The notes under the pieces: model-generated
The model's input: the letters and a program-made list of their open reading frames with translations, nothing else
Told to the model about the DNA's origin: nothing
Database searches by the model: none
Source of the DNA: Arachis hypogaea
Lineage: Eukaryota; Streptophyta; Magnoliopsida; Fabales; Fabaceae
Assembly (NCBI RefSeq): GCF_003086295.3
Contig: NC_092050.1
Coordinates: 150,418,699 to 150,482,698 of the forward strand
Direction: 5' to 3'
Length of the DNA: 64,000 nt
Translations under genes and position numbers: made by a program
Part shown: positions 1-12,100 of the stretch, one piece after another
Numbering within the stretch: position 1 is the first letter of the stretch
Layout: each line of letters opens with the position of its first letter

Positions 1-570
1 AAAAAAAAAATCAACCGGATCGTATTTATCATTTAAGTATTCGTAAGTATATAAGTAAAATTATTTAATTAAATATTATTTAAGTGTTTATACGGTTTTT
101 ATATGTAATTTAAAATTTGTAGCAGAGTTTTTTATTGTGGCAGATAATAATAAAATTCAGTACTAAAAAGATTGTGATTGTGGCCGTAAAACATTATTTC
201 ATTTGCAAAGGCGTAGATTATCGGGTGTATGAGTCGGAATCTTAGAATTTTTATACCAAATATATACAGTACAGCACAAATTGTAGTTAGCTGATTAGAG
301 TTAGCATATTTGTACTAGAACTACTATTTTTTAAGATTATTTTAAGCTGGATTCCATTACAATTGCAGAAGTAATTAAGTCCTTAGTGGAGGCTGACCCA
401 TCTATAAAGGTGAGATTTGTCATTAATGAAGTTTAGTCGAAATTTAATCACATCATAAGTTATTACAAAACATGGTTAGCAAAGCAAAAGTTAATGAAAA
501 AATTTTCAGAAGTTGGACAGCTTCCTATGAAGTTTTGTCCAGATGGTTTGAAGCTATGTGTCACAAGGAG
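1..570 (+). pseudogene. MULE transposase, N-terminal fragment (MULE-A)
   Basis: Reading from 347 to 570 gives an almost continuous Mutator-like transposase segment: an LDS-T-IAE start, VEADPSIKV, a KTWLAKQK motif and WFEAMCHKE at the end. This is the conserved stretch just upstream of the DDE domain in plant MULE (MuDR-type) transposases. One in-frame TAG (about 457-459) sits where the family usually has glutamine. Upstream, 1-346 keeps only scattered similarity (a DCGRKTLFHLQ-like zinc-binding region), with frame breaks. The window starts inside the gene. The fragment stops after HKE at 570, and the next expected residues appear 27 kb away at 27513 on the same strand. Dead copy, no function expected. 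Identification is from remembered family motifs. Confidence 0.7.
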
Positions 571-716
571 TTATTGATGTATGAGTATCTTTAGTTGTTT
601 TCTTTAGTATTTTTTTCAATAAAGTTAGTGAATTTTTTATTATAATTAAAATTTTTAGTGCTTTAATCAATATTTTTTGAAGTTGCTTTGAGCTTTGTTA
701 TGTAAGAAAGGAGAAA
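571..716. other. AT-rich spacer, nothing recognised
   Basis: This short AT-rich stretch lies between the MULE-A fragment and the dispersed repeat. No coding similarity or clear terminal repeat was seen. It may be the remains of an element that first split the MULE gene. Confidence 0.4.
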
Positions 717-888
717 ATGACAAATAGGTTCTGACTTTTTGCCCCGCGGACATTTTCGTCCCTGACCATTGAAAAATACTTTTAAGTCTCTGACCTTCAC
801 AAAACTTGGACGGATTAGTCCCTCCATCCAAATGCTTCCGTCAGACCCAACGGAAAAGTCTGACGTGGCTCCCATAATGCTTGTCACG
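717..888 (+). repeat. Dispersed repeat, left part (interrupted by copia)
   Basis: The segment begins with GACAAATAGGTTCTGAC and ends GCTCCCATAATGCTTGTCACG. It matches, in inverted orientation, 24178-24340 with about 90% identity by eye. The rest of the same repeat resumes at 21088 on the far side of the copia element. Comparison with the uninterrupted inverted copy shows that the copia element inserted inside this repeat. Sequences of this type ('...gacaaataggtctctgac...') look like terminal regions of DNA transposons, but no partner terminus was found, so the class is open. Confidence 0.7.
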
Positions 889-1025
889 TGACAAAACTCT
901 GTTCAAACCTACAGAGTTGAATGGTAAAATAGTGGAGCAAGCACCGTATGAGAGGAAGGCTCTCAAAAGAGAGAAAAAGGCAGTTGAGGATGAAAAGCTC
1001 TGTTACCTTTGTCATTACTATTATT
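889..1025 (-). repeat. copia 3' LTR, outer half
   Basis: Matches 13632-13763 base for base apart from 9 substitutions. It starts with TGACAAAA, which is the CA end of the LTR in element orientation. The 60-residue open frame seen here is only LTR sequence, since the same frame recurs in the other LTR. Confidence 0.85.
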
Positions 1026-2356
1026 TAGGGGTGTTCGCGGTGCGGTTTGGTTCGATTTTTTAGAGAAAAGTCATTCGATCCAATCAATTAATTCAACTGC
1101 GATTCAGTTTGGTTCGAATTTTTTATCGAGACCATCCGAACCAAACCAAACCAATTGAAATCGATTTGGTTTGGTTCGGTTTGTTCGATTTTTCAATTAA
1201 TTTCAAAAAAAAAAAGCTTAAAACTGCAAGAACTGTTAGAGCCAACACTGAAGTATAAAAGAATAGTAAAATTGCTATGAAGGCTGTGACATTCATGACA
1301 AATTAGTGGAACTTATTTAGTAAAAATCAAGTTCAATTAATCATGAAAATGAGCAAGAGTTGAGGGCTGAGAGTGGAGCAAAATAGCTAAAAATAGTTTG
1401 CAATAATACAATAGAATAACTAAGATAGTTCAAAGTTTAACAAATCAAAGGAAACATTGGCATTGTGTAAGTATAGATTTGCACCATTATATTTTTCTTT
1501 TGCCCAATCCTCCAAATTATGTATATCATATATTCCCAATTTTCTATTACTCTAAGGATCACAACCCCTTCATCTTCGTGTCGCCAACAGAAGCTTAAAA
1601 ATTCAACCCACCAAAAAAATAAAACAACCAAATTAAAAGAACCCCATTTACGAATACATAGTATACTGAATAGTGAATACAACAAAAAATGAATAACAAA
1701 AAATAGAGAATTAACCAGTTAGAATTGGCTATATAAAAACAGAGGCAAGAACAAAAATTACAACAAAGACTACACGTAACAAATAATCAATAAGAACAAA
1801 AATAATGAAATTAAACAATCAAAGCTATCAACAAATAATCCTAAAAAATAATCAGATTATAATTAGGAAAAACAAAAACAATGAAATTAAACAATCAGAG
1901 CCATCAGCAAATAATCCTAACAAAAATCAGCAAGTAACAAATGATAAATTAAAAATAGAATTATGATAACAAATTGTGAGAAATAAACAACATTAAAATT
2001 GTGAGAAGACTGGGACTGAGAGAGGAGAACGGAGTCTGAGACTGCGCGACTGAGAGAGGAGTTTCTCTAGCAAGATAGCAAAACATTGTTCAACAAGCAA
2101 AGAACCTAAAATCAGAAATAGAGTTATAACAAAAAAATTAATACCAAACAATGAAACTGAGTTATATTGATTTAAGTTAAAATTCAACATAGGCTAGAGA
2201 TATGTGATTACTAGACAATGAAACTAAGTTATATTGGATAATCATTACCCTCTTGGCCTAACTAACCTTCAAAATGGAAATCAAAAAAATTTCTAACTTA
2301 TAACATGTGCAGAAACTTGTTTGAAACATCATTCATTAACTTATTTTAATCTCAAT

Positions 2357-2487
2357 CTTCAAAGTCAGCAAACAATTCAACAAACAGAACAAAATCAGCA
2401 AGTCAGCATCAATAACCAGCAACAATAATAAATAACAAAGTCAGCAAACAATTCAACAAACAGAACAAAATCAGCAAGTCAGCATCA
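2357..2487. repeat. Tandem duplication of a ~51-bp unit
   Basis: The segment AAAGTCAGCAAACAATTCAA and the 30 bases after it occur at about 2357-2408 and again at 2437-2487, separated by 28 bp. The second copy runs directly into the LINE poly(A) tract. Confidence 0.7.
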
Positions 2488-2552
2488 TTTTTTTTTTGGT
2501 GACTGAAATAAATTAAACAAAGAAAAACAAAAGAAACAAAACAAGGAACTGC

Positions 2553-5500
2553 TTAAATAGAGGGACAGTCCCGTTTAAGACTACTCTTAAACTCCTCCCA
2601 AGGTGAAAGAAGCTCCACATGCGAAAGTTGTAACTTCATCACCATCTTTGCCATAGTATCTGCCACCGTGTTTGCATCTCTCATAATCAAACGAAAGTCA
2701 ACACGCCAATTCCAATGCATGATATCTCTTATTTTGAGCACCAGTGGATCAATAAACCCAAAACCATCTTGAGTAACAAGATTAAATGCTTCCACACAAT
2801 CCGTCTCACAAATAACATCTCGTTGACCCACATCCCAAGCTAAGAGATATCCTCTCCAAATAGCAAACAATTCTCCTTGAAGAATACTATTACTCTCAAT
2901 CATTCCCAAACACCCCCTTTGCCAGCTCCCATTACAATCTCTAATAACACAAGCAAAACCAACACTATCACCCGAACCAAAATAACTGGCATCACAATTA
3001 ATCTTAAAAGTACCAATGGATGAGGGATTCCAAAAACCATTTAGAGTAGAGGGAAGGGACATACGTTGTAATTCAAAAATATTTCTAAGCTCCTTTTCTG
3101 AAGTTAATGCCAGACAAATGACTTTTTCCGGAGGCCAAGTTTCATGGGGATTAAAGATGTCGTTATTCCTTGCTCGCCATATCCACCAAAGTCCCGAAAA
3201 GAACTTGAACGGGTGTTCTCTGCTATGATACAAGAACCAGTTCTTCAAATCCAAAGGATGACAAGGAATATCCAACCTTTGCCAGACAAGCTGAGCTTTT
3301 GGACAATCCCGAATACAATGTATAACCGATTCCTGGCTAGAAAGACATCTTGGACACCTATCCGATGATGACATCCCTCTTCTAAAGCGAAAACTTGCAG
3401 TAGGAAGAGCCTCCTTAAGACACAACCAAGCCAAAAACTTATGCTTTTCCGGAACAAGCTGACGTCAAAGCCAAAGCCAATTCTCCCTCTCCTCCCAACC
3501 AAACAGCTGCTTACACAACCACAAGTAACCATTGCGTGAGTCATAGACTTTGGCAGCAGACCCACTCCAATACCAACCCACTTCCGGACCTGCTTGTTCA
3601 TCTGGATTGTAAGAGAGAATATTATCTTTCAGATTTTGAGATAAAGGAGAATAAAGAGTATCCAAATGCCACCTACCAACCGACCAAATATCCTGTATCC
3701 GGAGATTCGAATCAGAAATGTGGACATAATCCATCTCATTAGATAACCGTCCTTCTCTCCTCCAGCTAGAAAACCAAAAATTCTGGTTCAAATCTCCAAT
3801 ACACCAAGCAAACCCATCCTTCAACACTTTCCAAGCCTTGCAAAGACACCTCCAAATGGGAGAGTCCTTGTTCTTAGGATAACTAAAACAGTCATATAGA
3901 GATGATCGGTATTTGGCATCCAATAATTGGACCCATAGCTTGTTTGGCTGCTGGAAAAAAGTCCAAACTAGCTTCCCAAGAAGAGCAATATTTACACAAT
4001 AAGGATCTCTAATCCCCAAACCTCCATATTTTTTTGGAGTAACCAGTACCTTCCAACTAACAAGATTCAATCCTCTTCCATCAACTTGTCCTTTCCAAAG
4101 AAAATTCCTCATCATAGACTCCAATTTACTAATGATTCCTTTGGGAAAAATAGAGACTTGCATCTGGTACGTGGGAATAGCAGCGGCAACAGAATTAACC
4201 AAGCAGAGTCTACCAGCCCGATTGAGTAAACTCCCTTTCCAGCTTGCTAGCCTACTCCGAATCTTATCCAGGACACCATTGAAAGCTGAACGAGTCACCC
4301 TAGAATGGCTAAGGGTAACTCCAAGATACTTGCCCAAATCCTGGACAAATCTGATAGAGGATACCCCAGTGAAAACCTCTTTCCTTGTTGCAGAGACATT
4401 CTTGGAGCAAAGCGCTTTAGACTTCTCCACATTAATCTTCATCCCAGATGCTTTGCAAAAAGTCTCTAAAACCAACATCACATTTTGCACTTGTCTCTTT
4501 GTAGCTTTACAGAATAGAAGCAAGTCATCCGCAAACATTAAATGGGATATTCTTGGTCCCCCTCTAGAAATAGCAACCGGCTCCCACAAGCCCAAATCAA
4601 CCTGATGACTAATAAAGCATGCCAGTCGCTCCATACACAACACAAAAAGATAGGGTGACATAGGGTCTTCTTGTCTAAGACCTCGGCTAGGAGTAAAGCC
4701 ATTCAGACGACTCCCATTCCAAAGAATAGATAAGGAAGAAGCAGTGACACAATTCATAATCAAATTAAGTGTAGGAATAGGAAAACCAAAGCTCTTAAGG
4801 GTATGAGCTAAAAACCTCCAGTCAACTCTGTCATAAGCTTTCTCCAGGTCAATCTTAAAGGCCAGTGTGCCTTTCTTTGATTTAGTCTTCTTCATAAAGT
4901 GGAGGACTTCTTGAGCAATAATGATGTTGTCAGGAGTTCCTCGTCCCGGAATAAATCCTCCTTGAAGCGGGCCAACAATCTCCGTAAGATGAGGACGAAG
5001 CCTATTAACAAGGACCTTCGTGATGATCTTGTAAACTACATTGCAGAGACTAATCGGCCTGAAATCTTTCATAGATACCGGTGATTCAACCTTTGGAATG
5101 AGAACCAGTAAAGTCTCCAACATTCTCGGATCAAGAGTAACACTGGAGAATGCCTGCTTAACCATCTTCCAAACATCAAGACCAATGATCTCCCAATATT
5201 CTTTGAAGAAGAAAGCTTGAAACCCACCGGACCTGGAGCTTTAAAAGAGTTCATGTGAAAAACAGCTGTTTTGACTTCCTCCATAGTAACTGGTGCCGTA
5301 AGATTATTGCAAGCTTCCTCATTCAGAGAAGGAAGAGGCACATCACCAAGGCAACCCAAATCAACATCATCCAAATGACAGAATAAGCTTTTATAGAAAG
5401 ACTCTGCTTCTTGTCTCAGAACCTCTGGATCAGTTTCCCACACTCCATCCTTGAGAAAAAGGCCATGAATCTTATTATGCTTCCTTCGCACAAGAGTTTG

Positions 5501-6619
5501 AATATGAAAGAATCTTGTATTCCTATCCCCGAACCTTACCCACTGCTCTCTGGACTTTTGGAACCATAGGAGCTCTTCTTGCACTAGAGTATTATTATAA
5601 TCATCAAGCAACTGTTGCTCTTTCTGACGCAAATAAATACTATCCACCACTTCCAAACGCTTTTGTAAATAATTAATCTGCTGCTCTAATTCACATTTCT
5701 TAACAAAAATGTTACCAAATACCTTCGAGTTAAACTCTAGTGAATTCTTCTGTACTTCTGAAAGCTTGCCATGAATTCCTCTATTACCAGACCACCATGA
5801 CTGGTTCACAATATCTTTATACCCAGGATGAGTAGCCCAAGCAGCAACAAATCGGAAAGGTCGATTCCCTTTAGGCTGAGGACGACCTTTACAACGCACC
5901 AGAATAGGGCAATGATCAGACTGAAGCCTATTTAAAACTTCTGCATAAGCCTCTGGAAAGATAGATAACCAACTACTATTTATACAGACTCGATCAAGCT
6001 TTTTTGCCACGTCAACATAATTTTTCACCCTCCTGTACCAAGAAAACTGCCTCCCGATAGTCTTCAGATCAAACAAACCACTATCCCCTAATGAAGTAGC
6101 AAACATGTCTGCTCTTTGATGAGAAAATTGACAGCCCTTAGATTCATGAGAAAATTTGACTTCATTAAAATCACCAAGAACAATCCAAGGTCCTTGAAAA
6201 ACCATGGATTGTGCAACAAGATAATCCCAAAGGAGAACCCTTTTATTAAATTGAGGACTGCCATAAATACCACTACACCTCCAAATTAAATTATCAAAGT
6301 GAACCTCAACAGTAACACCCTGATCAAAAGCATCAATGAACTTACAACAAACACCCTTCATAGAGGATAGAAACCAAATACCTCCCTTATGCCCCTCTGC
6401 CTCTACTATACCAACAGAGTGATACCCCAACCTTTCCCAAAATAATTTTAAATGCTGAAAAGGGGAGTGAGTTTCAACCACAATAAAGAAAACAGGTCTA
6501 AATTTCCTAACAAGTTCCTTACAATGCACCCGGGCTAACTTATTAGAAGCACCCCTAATATTCCAAACAATCATATTTAAACTATCCATAAATAATAGGG
6601 ACAGAATAAATAAGAACAT
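2553..6619 (-). pseudogene. LINE ORF2: endonuclease, reverse transcriptase, zf-RVT, RNase H
   Basis: The reading starts at 6619, six bases after ORF1 stops. Domains in order: an AP-endonuclease (MIVWNIRGASNK near the start, LGDFNEV, and SDHCPILV near residue 250), reverse transcriptase (RPISLCNVVYKIITKVL, GFIPGRGTPDN, FKIDLEKAYDRVDW, and the catalytic FADD box), a reverse-transcriptase zinc-binding domain (CPRC...HCIRDC) and a C-terminal RNase H (INCDASY, GELFAIW, CETDC, DANTVADTMAK). Two breaks separate it from an intact gene: a 1-base deletion near 5219 after the KAPGPVGF motif, and an in-frame TGA at 3465-3467 where W is expected. The family's RQGDP motif reads RQEDP. Otherwise full length at about 1,350 codons. 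Confidence 0.9.
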
Positions 6620-6624
6620 AAACT

Positions 6625-8136
6625 CTAAACAGAATCACCAACCTCAATAGGTGGTTTGTCCTGCGGTACTGGCACACTCTGATCCTCAATAATTGCCACC
6701 TTTGGACCCCCTGACACTGCACTTGCCATGCTTCCATCTACTAAGGTTTCCTCCGTTATGCCACCATTTTTATCAACTGGCGAGTTCTGCAAGGAGGAAG
6801 GCCGAGGACGCTTCCGTAGAGAAATTCCACGACGTGCAGGAGTTCTGCGCGATGGAGATGGCGCAATTTCATGTTTTTCTTGCTTCCCCATCCTAATGCC
6901 AGTTGATTTGCCTCCATCACCATGCAAATTGGGCTTTGGAACCCTTCTCGAACCAAACTTGTTCTGCTTTCCATCTTGGTCCTTCAAACCTGATGACTGG
7001 CCCATTGTAAATTTTTTCTTACGCAGCACTTGTTGCCAGCCCTCTCCATCATCCATGCATACCTCATTAACAAGACCATCAGGCACGTGAGGAGCCAATG
7101 ATTCCGTAACCACATCCTTCCCTTTAACAACTCCTAATTTCTCACCCAAATCACGAGCTTCTGATTCAGCCTCTTTTTGAATCTCATGATTGTTGTGTGG
7201 CACTAGTGTTGGGGCTTCATTATTTTTTCCATCACCAAAGAAATTTATGTTTCCTTCCAAGGACTCCTTCTCCATGCACAACGATTTATCATGCCCATAC
7301 CGTGCACAAGTAGCACAAATCAACTGTAAACTCTCGTACTCCACTTCATAAGTCACACCCTCCACTATAATATGTTTGATTACAGGCAACTCAAGATTAA
7401 TTTGAACACAAGCTCGGGCATATTTTCCTCTTTCTGCAAGCTTAGTAGCCAAATCTACTTTCACCGGAATCCCAATTGCAAAAGCAATTCGCAGCATTGC
7501 TTGTTCCTGGTAGCACCAAATTGGAAGTCCCGAGACTCGAATCCATACCAGCGTTGATCCAAAGGATTTTTCGCATGGCCTAAAATCCACATCCCATGGC
7601 TTTACTGCAACATAGTGACCGTCTATCAACCACGGGCCACCAAGAATGACTTTCTCACGATCCCCAGCAATATCAAATTTAACCAAAAAATATCCAAATC
7701 CCACATCCAACAAATCAAACCCTCCTTTGATGCGCCATACTATCCGGAGCTTATGCATGAGAGCCGTGTAGCCATAATACTTATCCAGCACCTTGATCAC
7801 GATGGCTTCCTTATAAGGTTCAGCTAGACAGCTCTTTGCCTCCTTTGTAAAACTGACACTTGGTGGATGAGAATCACCCTGCTTACCTGTCACCGTCGCG
7901 ATACCATCCCCAGATAAAGACCCTACTAATGCAAAGGCCTTAGACTTTTCTGCACCAATGACTTTATCTCTGAAAGAGACTTTGGATGGCTTTCCTAACC
8001 CCTCTCGAGAAGAACCCTCCTTAACACCGGATACACACCCACCCACGCTCTCCCCCTTATCTCTTCCGATGGCATGGCCATCTTCCTCACCGTGTTTCAC
8101 CCTCAACCGCTCGCCCCCGCTTTCTCCTTCTCTCAT
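6625..8136 (-). CDS. LINE ORF1 protein (DUF4283 and CCHC zinc knuckle)
   Basis: A 503-residue open frame with the structure of plant L1 ORF1 (gag-like) proteins. A charged N-terminus (1-100) is followed by a DUF4283-like region (about 110-260: KLRIVWRIKGGFDL, GYFLVKFD, GGPWLIDGHY, WIRVSGLPIWCY). A CX2CX4HX4C zinc knuckle (CATCARYGHDKSLC) lies at about 273-286, and the tail is basic. Such proteins bind the element's RNA. The frame is intact and ends just before ORF2 starts on the same strand. The start at 8136 is the first ATG; it gives MREGESGG. Confidence 0.85.
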   Translation of the reverse strand: MREGESGGERLRVKHGEEDGHAIGRDKGESVGGCVSGVKEGSSREGLGKPSKVSFRDKVIGAEKSKAFALVGSLSGDGIATVTGKQGDSHPPSVSFTKEAKSCLAEPYKEAIVIKVLDKYYGYTALMHKLRIVWRIKGGFDLLDVGFGYFLVKFDIAGDREKVILGGPWLIDGHYVAVKPWDVDFRPCEKSFGSTLVWIRVSGLPIWCYQEQAMLRIAFAIGIPVKVDLATKLAERGKYARACVQINLELPVIKHIIVEGVTYEVEYESLQLICATCARYGHDKSLCMEKESLEGNINFFGDGKNNEAPTLVPHNNHEIQKEAESEARDLGEKLGVVKGKDVVTESLAPHVPDGLVNEVCMDDGEGWQQVLRKKKFTMGQSSGLKDQDGKQNKFGSRRVPKPNLHGDGGKSTGIRMGKQEKHEIAPSPSRRTPARRGISLRKRPRPSSLQNSPVDKNGGITEETLVDGSMASAVSGGPKVAIIEDQSVPVPQDKPPIEVGDSV

Positions 8137-8367
8137 TCTCTTTGAGTACGGAGTACGTACTCTTTCTCTGCTAAGTATAATTTAACCAGCAACAATACCT
8201 AAAAAATACCAATGCTGAGTATAATTTAACCAAATTAACAATGAATCAACAAGTCAGCAATAAAGTAAACAATACCAATGCGGTGGCTGGGTGGGAGACT
8301 TGAATCAGTGACTGGTGGGTGCTGTGTTGTGGGTGGCGACTGGCGAGGGTTGTGGATCTGCTACTGC

Positions 8368-8545
8368 TGGGTGCGAGGCTGTGAGGGTCGGGCTCTGCTA
8401 CTGCTGGGTGCGAGGGAAGAGGGTCGTGCTCTGCTACTGCTGGCGCTGGGTGCAAGGGATGAGGGTCGTGCTCTGCTACTGCTGGCACTGGGTGAGAGGG
8501 ATGAGGGTCGTGCTCTGCTAGACTGTTACTGCTGTGTGCGAGGGT
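8368..8545. repeat. GC-rich minisatellite, ~42-bp unit
   Basis: Four degenerate copies of a unit containing GAGGGTCGTGCTCTGCTACT follow each other with lengths from about 38 to 45 bp. They create overlapping open frames on both strands that are not genes. The array lies in the right arm of the hAT-like element. Confidence 0.8.
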
Positions 8546-8624
8546 CGTTCAGGCTGTGGCTGGGGCTTCGTGGTGCTCTGTCTGCAAAGAACGTGGTGGC
8601 AGACTAGGAGGAACGTGGGTTCGC

Positions 8625-8705
8625 CGCCGTGAGAGGAGAGCGCCACTGCAGAGAGGAGAGCGCGACCGTGAGAGGAGAGCGCGACTGTGAGAGGCTGAGA
8701 CTGAG
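8625..8705. repeat. Short tandem repeat, ~22-bp unit
   Basis: GAGAGGAGAGCGC recurs four times with variable spacers. It lies directly downstream of the 42-bp minisatellite in the same transposon arm. Confidence 0.7.
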
Positions 8706-9030
8706 AGCTTTGGATTGGGGGTGGGAGGCATGGGGTTAGGGCTCACTGCTGCTCAGGAATCGCGCTCAAGGGAATTGGGGTTTGGCCGTTTGTAGGTGGG
8801 GTCGGGGTGTGGGGGGGAGTGGGGTTGGTTTTTTAGGGGTTTTTTTACTTTATCGGTTCGGTTCGGTTCGGTTAGAATTTTCCTGGTCAGAACTAAAAAC
8901 TGAACCAAACCGTAAAAAAACTGCAAAACACATTTTTTTGGTTTTTTTATTTTCGGTTTTGTTCAATTTTTCGGTTTTTTCAATTCGGTTGGTCGGTTTA
9001 ATTCGGTCCGGATTGGTTTTGAACACTCCT

Positions 9031-9155
9031 ATATACAAGAACATTAGACACCCTAACCCTAATAAACATATTCTATCTAACCATCTATATACACCAGAGT
9101 AAGGAGTACCTAATTAACAAGGTAAAATACTATTTAATATATAACCTTAATTACA
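9031..9155 (-). repeat. copia 3' LTR, inner half
   Basis: Matches 20956-21087 with a few substitutions and small indels. Its inner edge, TTAATTACA, is the TG start of the LTR on the minus strand and abuts the polypurine tract. Confidence 0.85.
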
Positions 9156-12100
9156 TCCCCCCTCAAGCTGGGGTACATGAAAATTGATGAGACCAAATTT
9201 GTCATTACAAGAGAAGAAACTTTTAGGTGGCAGTGACTTGGTTAGGATATCAGCAACTTGGTTTGTTGAAGAAATTGGAAGAAGCTTAATCAGTCCTTCC
9301 TGAACTCTATCACGAATAGTATGACAGTCAATCTCTATATGCTTAGTCCTTTCTTGAAAGACTGGATTAGCAGCAATATGGAGAACGGATTGATTGTCAC
9401 AGTACACAACAATAGGACGAGAGAGGTATTCTAAAGTCTTTCAACAAGTAAGAGAGCACACTCCCTCACAAGTGGCAAGAGCCATGGCTCTATATTCAGC
9501 TTCAGCCTAGGAGCGAGCTACAATGTGTTGCTTCTTACTTCGCCAAGAAATCAATGACTTTCCAAGAAAGAAACAAAACCCAGATACTAAAAGTCTAGTG
9601 TCTGAACAAGCTCCCCAATCTGAGTCAGAGAAGGCAGTGAGTGTGATATTGTTGGAGGTGGAAAATAACACTCCCTTGGCCGAAGCACCTTTAAGATATC
9701 GAAGTACATGCAGAGCGGCTTGAAAATGTTTTGTTGTGGCACAATCTAAAAACTGACTGAGTTTGCCAACTGCGAAGCATATATCCGGCCATGTATTGGT
9801 GAGGTAAATTAAACGTCCAACTAGCCGTCTATAAGGTGCAACATCATCAAGAGGAGTTCCTGAAGATTTAGATAAATCAGTTGTATAATCTATTGGCGTG
9901 GAGGCTGGTTTTGTATTCATCAACCCAAACTCATCAAGCAAATCAAGTGTATATTTGCGTTGATACATGGCAATGCCCTGCTGACTTCTGGCAATTTTCA
10001 AATCAAGAAAAAATTTTAATTCGCCAAGATCCTTAATTTTAAATTTGTTATCCAAGAGCTGTTTAATCCTTGTAATTTCTCTCCAATCATCTCCTGCTAA
10101 AACTAGGTCGTCCACATAAACAAGGATACATGTGAAGCCTGAATCAGATAGTTTAGTGAACAAACAACTGTCTAATTTTGATTGAGTATATCCATCTTCA
10201 ATGAGAACACAACATAACTTCTGATGCCACTGTCTACTAGCCTGTTTCAAGCCATATAACGATTTTTCCAACTTACAAACTGAACCAGCTGGCATTGTCA
10301 ATCCTAATAGAGGTTTTATATACCATCCTTTAGTAGCAGCAATAGCTAAAAGCATTCTTAAAGTAGTGAGTTTGATGACTGGACTAAAGGTATTAAAGTA
10401 GTCAAAATCTGCTGTTTGAGTGAAGCCTCTTGCAACGAGCCTTGCCTTGTGGCGTTCTACCTCACCATTGGGTTTGAACTTGATCTTGAAAATCCATTTG
10501 CAACTGATTGCCTTCTTTCCAAAAGGAAGGGAAGTCAGTTTCCATGTTTTATTCTCCTCAAGAGCCTTCAATTCAGCACTTATTGTCTTACGCCAGCAAT
10601 CATAGAGGATGGCCTCTTCATAACTCCTTGGTTCTATGGTGGAGGATATAGCAGTTGAAAAAGTTTTATGCCTTATTGACAATATGTTGTAAAATACATA
10701 GTCAGAGATTGGATACTTCACTTCAAAGGAAGTTGGAGATTGCTGAGCCGAAACATTGACTTGCATGCAATGATACTCTTGCAAATAAGATGGCTGTTTT
10801 CTTTGCCTGCATGATCTTCTAAGTTCATTAGCATCAGATGTGCTGTTTGGATTACTTAATGATGTAGCAGGATTTAAATTATTTGCTTCAAAAATGGAAG
10901 GTTGGCTAGAAGAAAAATTATGAGATGCAAATTCAAGTGAGTGAGAATTAGAAGAGGATGATGCATGAGAATTAGATGCAGGTGCATGAGTTTCAGAAAC
11001 AAGAATTTCTTCATTAGAATGAAAGTCTCTTGATCTTATCAGTAAATTATTTTTTAAATTAGAAAGAGTGTCCAAATTAAGAAACTTATTTGATGTTTCA
11101 CTACTGCAAAAAGGATCTGAATGAAAATTCATTTCAAGATGAGAAGCATTAGAATTTTGAGAGTACATATTTTGAGAGTACGAATTTTTAGTGTCTAAAG
11201 ATTGATCATTTGAAGACAAAATCTCTTTGAAAGAAAAATAGGATTCATAGAAAACAACATTTCTAGAAATAACAACTTCTTTGGTTTTAATATCAAGTAA
11301 AATATAGCCTTTTGTCCTTGATTTATATTCAAGAAAGACACACTTTTGTGCTCTATGATCCAATTTCTCTCGATGAGCATATAAAGTAGAAGCAAAGGCT
11401 AAACAACCAAAAACCTTTAGAGATGTTAATTCTGGAATGTTGCCATTAAGAATCTGATATGGACTATGTTTAAATGTAACTTGGGGTACTCTATTAATTA
11501 TGTAAATAGCATGAGCCACTGCATAATGCCAAAAATAATTTGGAAGATTAGAAACAAATATGAGAGCCCTAGCTACATTTAAAATATCTTGACGCTTTCT
11601 TTCAATAATTCCATTTTGTTGTGGTGTTTCCACACAACTTCTTTGATGTAAAATTCCTTTCTTCTGATAGAAAGAAGTCATAAAAAATTTCTGGCCATTA
11701 TCAGTTCTAATGGATTTTACTATGATTCCCTTTTGTATATAAATCATTTCAACAAAATTCTCTAAAAGAGAGCGAGTTTCAGATTTTTTTTCATAAAGAA
11801 AATCCAAGTAAATCTGCTCCTATCCTCAACAATGGTTAAAAAATATCTACGACCAGAAGTAGATGCTGTGGCAATAGGCTCCCAATGTCAGCATGGATCA
11901 AATCAAAAGGGAATTCAGATTTACTCAAACTATTCGAAAAAGGTAACCTCTTTTATTTTGTAAAATGATATGAATCACATGGTACATCATTGTTTGGACA
12001 TAAGATGAATGGATGCATTTTTCTTAATTGTTGTAATTTACTAAAAGAAATATGGCCTAACCTATAATGCCAAAGAACACTCTGTGAAGTGTGTGAAGTG

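Larger units (their letters stand above)
2488..8160 (-). mobile_element. L1-type LINE, nearly full length
   Basis: A non-LTR retrotransposon on the minus strand. The T run at 2488-2497 is its poly(A) tail on the opposite strand. Two consecutive reading frames, ORF1 (6625-8136) and ORF2 (2553-6619), have the order and spacing of plant L1 elements. The 5' end is placed near 8160, just before ORF1. It lies inside the hAT-like element. A target duplication was not certain because the flanks are themselves repetitive (CAGCAACAATA motifs on both sides). Confidence 0.85.
1026..9030. mobile_element. hAT-like DNA transposon remnant carrying a LINE
   Basis: The left end TAGGGGTGTTCGCGG and the right end, read in reverse as AGGAGTGTTCAAAACC, form short imperfect terminal inverted repeats of the kind seen in plant hAT elements. 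Both ends are followed by GGTTYGGTTCGG-rich subterminal sequence (1036-1195 and 8850-9015). No transposase is left inside, so this is a non-autonomous copy. It inserted in the copia 3' LTR; removing it joins the LTR halves. An 8-bp target duplication could not be recognised, and a few LTR bases seem to be missing at the junction. The LINE at 2488-8160 lies within it. Confidence 0.6.

Noticed and set aside
881..1063. Open frame also present at 13660-13854, as a possible conserved small gene
   Set aside because: The shared part is the LTR of the copia element; both copies lie at LTR positions and need no gene.
2553..8185. Many plus-strand open frames opposite the LINE
   Set aside because: They are shadows of the minus-strand ORFs and have no domain of their own.
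8368..8545. Regular repeats resembling a CRISPR array
   Set aside because: Contiguous degenerate units without spacers, in a plant transposon.
8246..8746. Overlapping open frames on both strands, one with Ala/His/Pro repeats
   Set aside because: Produced by the 42-bp and 22-bp tandem repeats.
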